A DNA stretch of 64,000 nt from contig NZ_PSZE01000015.1 in assembly GCF_002933465.1 (NCBI RefSeq), positions 1-64,000 of the forward strand, in the 5' to 3' direction. The notes below the pieces were generated by a model. It was not told the origin of the DNA, did not search any database, and saw nothing but the letters and a program-made list of their open reading frames with translations. The position numbers and the translations under genes are program-made. Below, one piece after another: positions 60,375-64,000 of this stretch (the stretch's first letter is position 1; every line of letters starts with the position of its first letter). The DNA is from Nocardia nova (GTDB taxonomy: Bacteria; Actinomycetota; Actinomycetes; Mycobacteriales; Mycobacteriaceae).

Positions 60375-61405
60375 TACTGCAACGGCGTTTCGGTGGTGGG
60401 GTTCTGGTTGATCTTGCGTGTGGTGTTGGATCGTGTTGTGGCCGAGTTGGATTCGTTGATGTCGCGGATCGGGGGCCGGTTCGGGCGTGTGGAGCCGCGG
60501 GCGCGGGCGCGGGAGTATGTGTCGGGCCTGGTGGCGGGTCTGGAGCGCAAGAACGGGTGGACGGTGTCCGAGCATGCCGGTGCGGTGTGCCCGGATGGGA
60601 TTCAGCGGCTGTTGCGTACGGGTGGGTGGGATGTGGACGGTGTCCGCGACGACGTGCGCGCGTATGTGGTCGAGCATCTGGGTGATCCCGAGGGGGTGTT
60701 GATCTGCGACGAAACGGGTTTCCTCAAGAAGGGCAGGCGTTCGGCGGGGGTGCAGCGGCAGTACTCGGGCACGGCCGGGCGCACCGAGAATTGTCAGATC
60801 GGCACGTTCCTGGCCTATGCATCGCCACGCGGGCATGCGCTGATCGACCGAGAGCTGTATATTCCGCAGTCCTGGATCGATGACCGCGACCGGTGCCGGG
60901 ACGCGGGTATCCCCGACGAGGTCGAGTTCGCGACCAAGCCGCGTCAGGCCATCGCCATGCTGGAGCGGGCGTTGGCGGCGGGGGTGCCGTTTTCGTGGTT
61001 CACCGCCGACGAGGCCTACGGTCAGGCCGGGTACCTGCGTGAGTGGCTGGAGGGCCATGGTGTGTCGTATGTGATGGCCACGCGCTGTGACCACGTGATG
61101 ACCACCCGCGCCGACCGCGCCGCGCGCGCCGAGGCGCTGATCGCGGAGCTGCCCGCGAGCCGGTGGCAGCGGTTGTCGGTGGGCGCCGGCGCGCACGGGC
61201 CACGCGAATACGACTGGGCGTACCGGCAGATCGACGGGACCTGGAAACGCGGGCGCGGGCATTGGTTGTTGGCGCGTCGCTCGCTGACTCCCAACAGTAA
61301 GGGCGAACTCGAGATCGCCTACTACCTCTGTCACGGCCCGGCCCGTTCGCGGCTGGTCGACCTGGCCTGGGTCGCGGGGTCCCGCTGGCACGTGGAAGAG
61401 GCGTT
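60375..61405 (+). mobile_element. IS701-family element, transposase gene interrupted
   Basis: The frame from about 60393 encodes an IS701-type DDE transposase: VLICDETGFLKKGRRSAGVQ, RQYSGTAGRTENCQIGTFLA, PFSWFTADEAYGQ and, near the end, WVAGSRWHVEEA. The catalytic Asp residues (DETG, ADEAYG) are present. The left end probably begins at TACTGCAACGG (60375) after TTAG, matching the YTAR target of the family (inference). The last part of the protein is missing: after GCGTT at 61401-61405 the sequence changes to the structured repeat at 61406. Confidence 0.75.
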
Positions 61406-61773
61406 GTGCGCCACGAGGCGCTCCGTCATATCCCCGGTTCAGCCGGGAGGAACTGGAAGGAGGATTCCTGGGTCTGATGGCTTACCCCGTACCGAAAGGT
61501 TAAGGGGGACAAGAGCATGCCATGTGAAACCAGCGGCCGGGTCCAGATGTCAGGGACGGTGCGCTGGGAGACCCGCGCGACATGGTGAAGTTGCGCCGCG
61601 AGGCACTTTGTCGTATTCCCGGCGGGGTCGGGAAGAACTCGGAGGAATGTTCTTGAATCGGATGACTTACCTCGGTCCGAAAGGATGTTGAGGGATAAGA
61701 GCATGTCAGGAAAGCGGCGACTGTGTCCAGGCGTACGGAGCAGTGCGTCGCGCGATTCGCGTAATACGGTGAA
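61406..61773 (+). repeat. Two tandem copies of a 184-bp structured segment, group-II-intron-like
   Basis: Segments 61406-61589 and 61590-61773 align along their whole length with clear divergence: both carry (G/T)TGCGCC-CGAGGC near the start, GATG-CTTACC--G--CCGAAAGG and AAGAGCATG in the middle, and ACGGTGAA or ATGGTGAA at the end. The first begins GTGCG, the bacterial group II intron 5' consensus, exactly where the IS701 gene is broken. No reverse transcriptase gene or domain V was found. Confidence 0.6.
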
Positions 61774-62059
61774 AGCTATACTGCCTGAATCCCAATCTCC
61801 AGTTGATGCAAATGTCCATCCGTCGGAAAGACGTCTGAAAACCGACGCCACACCCTGCACCAGTATTTCTTTCGCGGCCGGTGCAACCTCCGGAATGTGG
61901 TGCGATGCCCAGTGAGCCTTTCCGGGTAGCCGCCCCTGGGCTGCCACTTGCTGGCGGTATGCTGACCGTTGAGACTGGTTGCAGCGTAACGAGAAACGCG
62001 GAACCCCTGGTATGAAGTAGGTCCGACTAAAGATCAACTTCACAGAGGTCCCGCGCCCG
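61774..62059. other. Intron-like tail and IS5-type left flank
   Basis: The second segment seems to continue past 61773 with GC-rich inverted pieces (CGTCGG/CCGACG near 61820), then changes near 61920-61950 into the upstream region of the IS5-type transposase. No gene is present. Confidence 0.4.
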
Positions 62060-62690
62060 ATGAGTGTGTCATACGTTGCCGTTCTTGCCATCCCGGAGCG
62101 GACAGTTTTCGCCGTCGAGGAGTGGCTGGCCCTGCGCCGCCGCGACCTCGGAACCCGGTGGAGGGCTCTGACCTGCATGGAGCACGCGGTGCTGGTGCTG
62201 CGGTGGTTCACCGACGGCACCCGTGTCGAACAGCTCGCACTGGACAATGCGATCGGGCTGACCACCTGCTATGACGCGTTGCACGAGGCGATCGACGTAT
62301 TCGCCGCGCGGGCGCCAGGACTGCGCGGGGCGCTGCTGGCCGCCCGGGCGGCCGGCTACGAACACCTCGATGTCGACGGCATGCTCGTTCACATCGACCG
62401 GTGTAGCGAACCGGGTCCCACGCCGGCCGGCAAGCGCACGTCCGGCCCGAACCGTGCTCGCATCGATCTGTGGTGGTCGGGGAAACATCACGGGCACGGC
62501 GGGAACGTGCAGGTCGTGACCGCTCCGGACGGGTGGCCACTGTGGGTGTCGGCGGTGGCGCCGGGCCGGACCCACGACATCACCGCGCTGCGCGCCGACC
62601 AGTACATGGTGCCGCTGCTGACCGAGTGGACCGCCGATGACCGCAAGGTGCTGGCCGATCTGGGCTACTTGGGTGTCACACCGAGTTGCG
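62060..62690 (+). pseudogene. IS5-type (DDE_4) transposase, C-terminally truncated
   Basis: About 210 codons match the IS5-related DDE_4 transposases: an N-terminal helix-turn-helix (LTCMEHAVLVLRWFTDGTRVEQLA), HLDVDGMLVHIDR with the first catalytic Asp, WWSGKHHGHGGNVQV, PGRTHDITALR, and VLADLGYLG. The family normally continues about 60 residues with the last catalytic Glu. Here the similarity stops at GYLG although the frame stays open to 62935 over unrelated sequence. The gene is inactive. Confidence 0.75.
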
Positions 62691-62725
62691 GGAGATCGCC
62701 AACACTTGGACCGGGACCGCGTGGT

Positions 62726-62854
62726 TCATCGAGGGAGAGCGTCCGCGGCGGTGTTGTTGCGGACCAGCCCCCGCACGGTGTGTCCACCGGCGACGAAACG
62801 GCGGATGAGTGCGGAACCGAGGAACCCGCCCGCGCCGTACACAAGAATCTTCAT
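62726..62854 (-). pseudogene. NAD(P)-dependent epimerase, first 42 codons only
   Basis: An ATG with GGAGGG box opens MKILVYGAGGFLGSALIRRF and continues VAGGHTVRGLVRNNTAADAL, the Rossmann start of extended SDR/epimerase proteins, then stops at a TGA. The rest of the gene (normally about 280 further residues) is replaced by the truncated IS5-type transposase. The start signals and an operator (62921-62938) upstream remain intact, so it was once a regulated gene. Confidence 0.75.
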
Positions 62855-62920
62855 GCTGCCCTCCATTCGGGTGGTACCGGCCGTGAAGATGTGGCCACTT
62901 TCTATCGAATCCTTGCCGAC

Positions 62921-62938
62921 TACCTAGTTATATAGGTA
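62921..62938. promoter_or_regulatory. Operator-like palindrome (site 5)
   Basis: TACCTA-GTTATA-TAGGTA has perfect 6-bp arms. Its core, ACCTAGTTATATAGGT (62922-62937), fits the pattern of the four other sites. It lies between the epimerase fragment and the plus-strand NTF2-like gene. Confidence 0.6.
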
Positions 62939-63006
62939 ATACTTGTGGTGTTGGCCCGGCAACACCTCTGTCCGAGAACGGCAGAACTCGAGCGAAGCAG
63001 AGCTGA

Positions 63007-63432
63007 AGTGGACCCCATCGACACCCGAACTGGCAATACTTCCGCGCCGGAGCCGCGCTCACCGAACTCGCCGAATGTTTTGCTCCGGACGGCACACTCG
63101 AGATCAAGGGCAGGTCCACCGCGACGGGACGGGACGCGATCGTCGCGATGCTCGGCGCAGGCGCCGCCCCTGCCGAACCGCGGCGCACGCGTTCGGGAGC
63201 GAAGTTCTTCCAGCGCCATTTCGTCACCGATCCGGTGTTCGACTCGATCACCCCCGAGCGCATCGGAACCCGCGCCTATTTCGTGGTGTTCGGGCCCGAT
63301 GGTGCGGACCACTGGGGCCGGTATCGGGACGCGTTCGTCCCGGTCGGCGACCGCTGGCTCCTTGCACACCGCTTGGTGGCGGTCGATACGACAGCCCCGG
63401 GTTCGTTCCTCGCGGCGCGGTGGTCGCAGTAG
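63007..63432 (+). pseudogene. NTF2-like (SnoaL_4) protein with broken 5' end
   Basis: The frame from 63007 encodes WQYFRAGAALTELAECFAPD, GTLEIKGRSTATGRDAIVAM, FFQRHFVTDPVFDSI and GRYRDAFVPVGDRWLLAHRL, a clear NTF2-fold protein. A TGA at 63004-63006 closes it on the left and no ATG, GTG or TTG occurs in frame before ATG 63148, which would remove the first helix. A GTG at 63008 (VDPIDTR) in another frame looks like the original start, so a frameshift near 63030 is likely. If a true start exists it is non-standard. Confidence 0.6.
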
Positions 63433-63540
63433 AGCGCGCGCACAACGACAGAGTGGGCTCGCTCGCACGGCGTCGCAGCGCCGGTGGGCGGCAGTCCGGA
63501 GAAGGCAGATCATGACCCCGAAGGAACCGAGGCGCCAGCG

Positions 63541-64000
63541 ATGACAATATCCGAGATCACCACCTACGACCCCGCCGCGTTACGCGCGTTGTGGTACCGC
63601 GAGGGTTTCTACAGCGACCGCACGTGGCCCGACGTGCTCGCCGAGAGCTGTGCCGCCGGAGCGGCGACAACCGTCGCATATGCCGGTTCCGGCGGCACGC
63701 AATTCGTGACGACGGTCGGTGAGATCCACACGCTGGCGCGGCGGGTCGCCGCGGCATTACAGGAGCGTGGCGTCCGCCCCGGCGATACCGTCGCGGTACA
63801 GCTTCCCAACCGGATCGAGGCCTCGATCGCCTACGCGGCGGTGCTGCTCGCCGGTGCGGTCCTCGTCCCGATCGTGCACATCTACGGGCCGAACGAGGTC
63901 CGCTTCATCCTCGAACAGTCGGGCGCCAAGGTCCTCGTCCAGCCCGACCGCTGGCGTTCGGTCGATTACGGCGACCGCGTCGCCTCGTACACTGGGATAC
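63541..64000 (+). CDS. Acyl-CoA synthetase, N-terminal part (runs off the window)
   Basis: 153 codons from ATG 63541 match the start of an ANL-family ligase: MTISEITTYDPAALRALWYR, RVAAALQERGVRPGDTVAVQ and LVPIVHIYGPNEVRFILEQS. The closest relative in the window is the synthetase at 29187-30800 (same RALWYR-type N-terminus and VHIYGP). The AMP-binding loop lies beyond the window. It follows the NTF2-like gene by 108 bp. Confidence 0.9.
   Translation, partial: MTISEITTYDPAALRALWYREGFYSDRTWPDVLAESCAAGAATTVAYAGSGGTQFVTTVGEIHTLARRVAAALQERGVRPGDTVAVQLPNRIEASIAYAAVLLAGAVLVPIVHIYGPNEVRFILEQSGAKVLVQPDRWRSVDYGDRVASYTGI

Noticed and set aside
62691..62935. Extension of the IS5-type transposase frame
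   Set aside because: The frame stays open, but the sequence no longer resembles the family and covers the opposite-strand epimerase start.
1..64000. CRISPR array, tRNA or rRNA genes
   Set aside because: No regularly spaced short repeats and no cloverleaf or rRNA core sequences were seen by eye; a covariance scan was not possible.

Overview
The window looks like chromosome of a high-GC, mycolic-acid-type actinomycete (Nocardia or Rhodococcus are the best guesses). The evidence is the density of acyl-CoA synthetases, acyl-CoA dehydrogenases, SDRs and thioesterases, an F420-type luciferase-like oxidoreductase, GTG/TTG starts with GGAGG boxes, and IS1380, IS110, IS701 and IS5-type debris. Almost every intact gene belongs to CoA-ester, aromatic-acid or keto-acid catabolism. 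No tRNA, rRNA or CRISPR array was seen.

Layout. 1-230: 3' end of a thiolase. 1154-3441: a secreted alanine/glycine-rich protein and an alpha/beta hydrolase. 3948-14429 (minus): an operon-like cluster with an MHS-type transporter, two SDRs, a fumarate-reductase-type flavoprotein, a homogentisate-dioxygenase-like ring-cleavage enzyme, a NIPSNAP protein, a fused aconitase-type hydratase, a class III CoA-transferase and an HMG-CoA-lyase-type lyase. A divergent IclR gene (14625-15368) and a palindrome lie beside it. The last three enzymes fit a citraconate/citramalate -> citramalyl-CoA -> acetyl-CoA + pyruvate ending (inference). 15464-16120: IS1380 remnant. 16473-24412 (plus): a beta-oxidation set (MFE-2-like SDR, acyl-CoA dehydrogenase, AAHS-type transporter, hydratase 2, DUF35 protein, SCPx-like thiolase, acyl-CoA synthetase). 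24435-25129: IS110 remnant and a broken GNAT gene.

25378-53942 is visibly more GC-rich. It holds a large acyl-CoA catabolic region: SDR, two acyl-CoA synthetases, two nitronate-monooxygenase-type flavoproteins, an aldo/keto reductase, DoxX, a double acyl-CoA dehydrogenase, three overlapping hotdog thioesterases, crotonases, hydrolases, a Liv-type ABC importer whose two permeases and one ATPase are fused in one chain, a thiolase, further acyl-CoA dehydrogenases and an F420-type oxidoreductase. Five 16-bp sites with the shared pattern ACnTrGTtwACTAnGT sit in its promoter gaps and in the 62.9 kb gap, which suggests one regulon; no matching regulator gene is in the window.

54497-60098 (minus) is a compact overlapping operon: Rieske oxygenase, adrenodoxin-type ferredoxin, flavoprotein, 2-oxoacid dehydrogenase E1 alpha and beta, and a free-standing 74-residue lipoyl protein, behind a 22-bp palindrome. 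The right end is scrap: an IS701 gene cut by two tandem copies of a group-II-intron-like RNA segment, a truncated IS5-type gene, the first 42 codons of an epimerase, an NTF2-like gene with a broken start, and the 5' end of another acyl-CoA synthetase that runs off the window.
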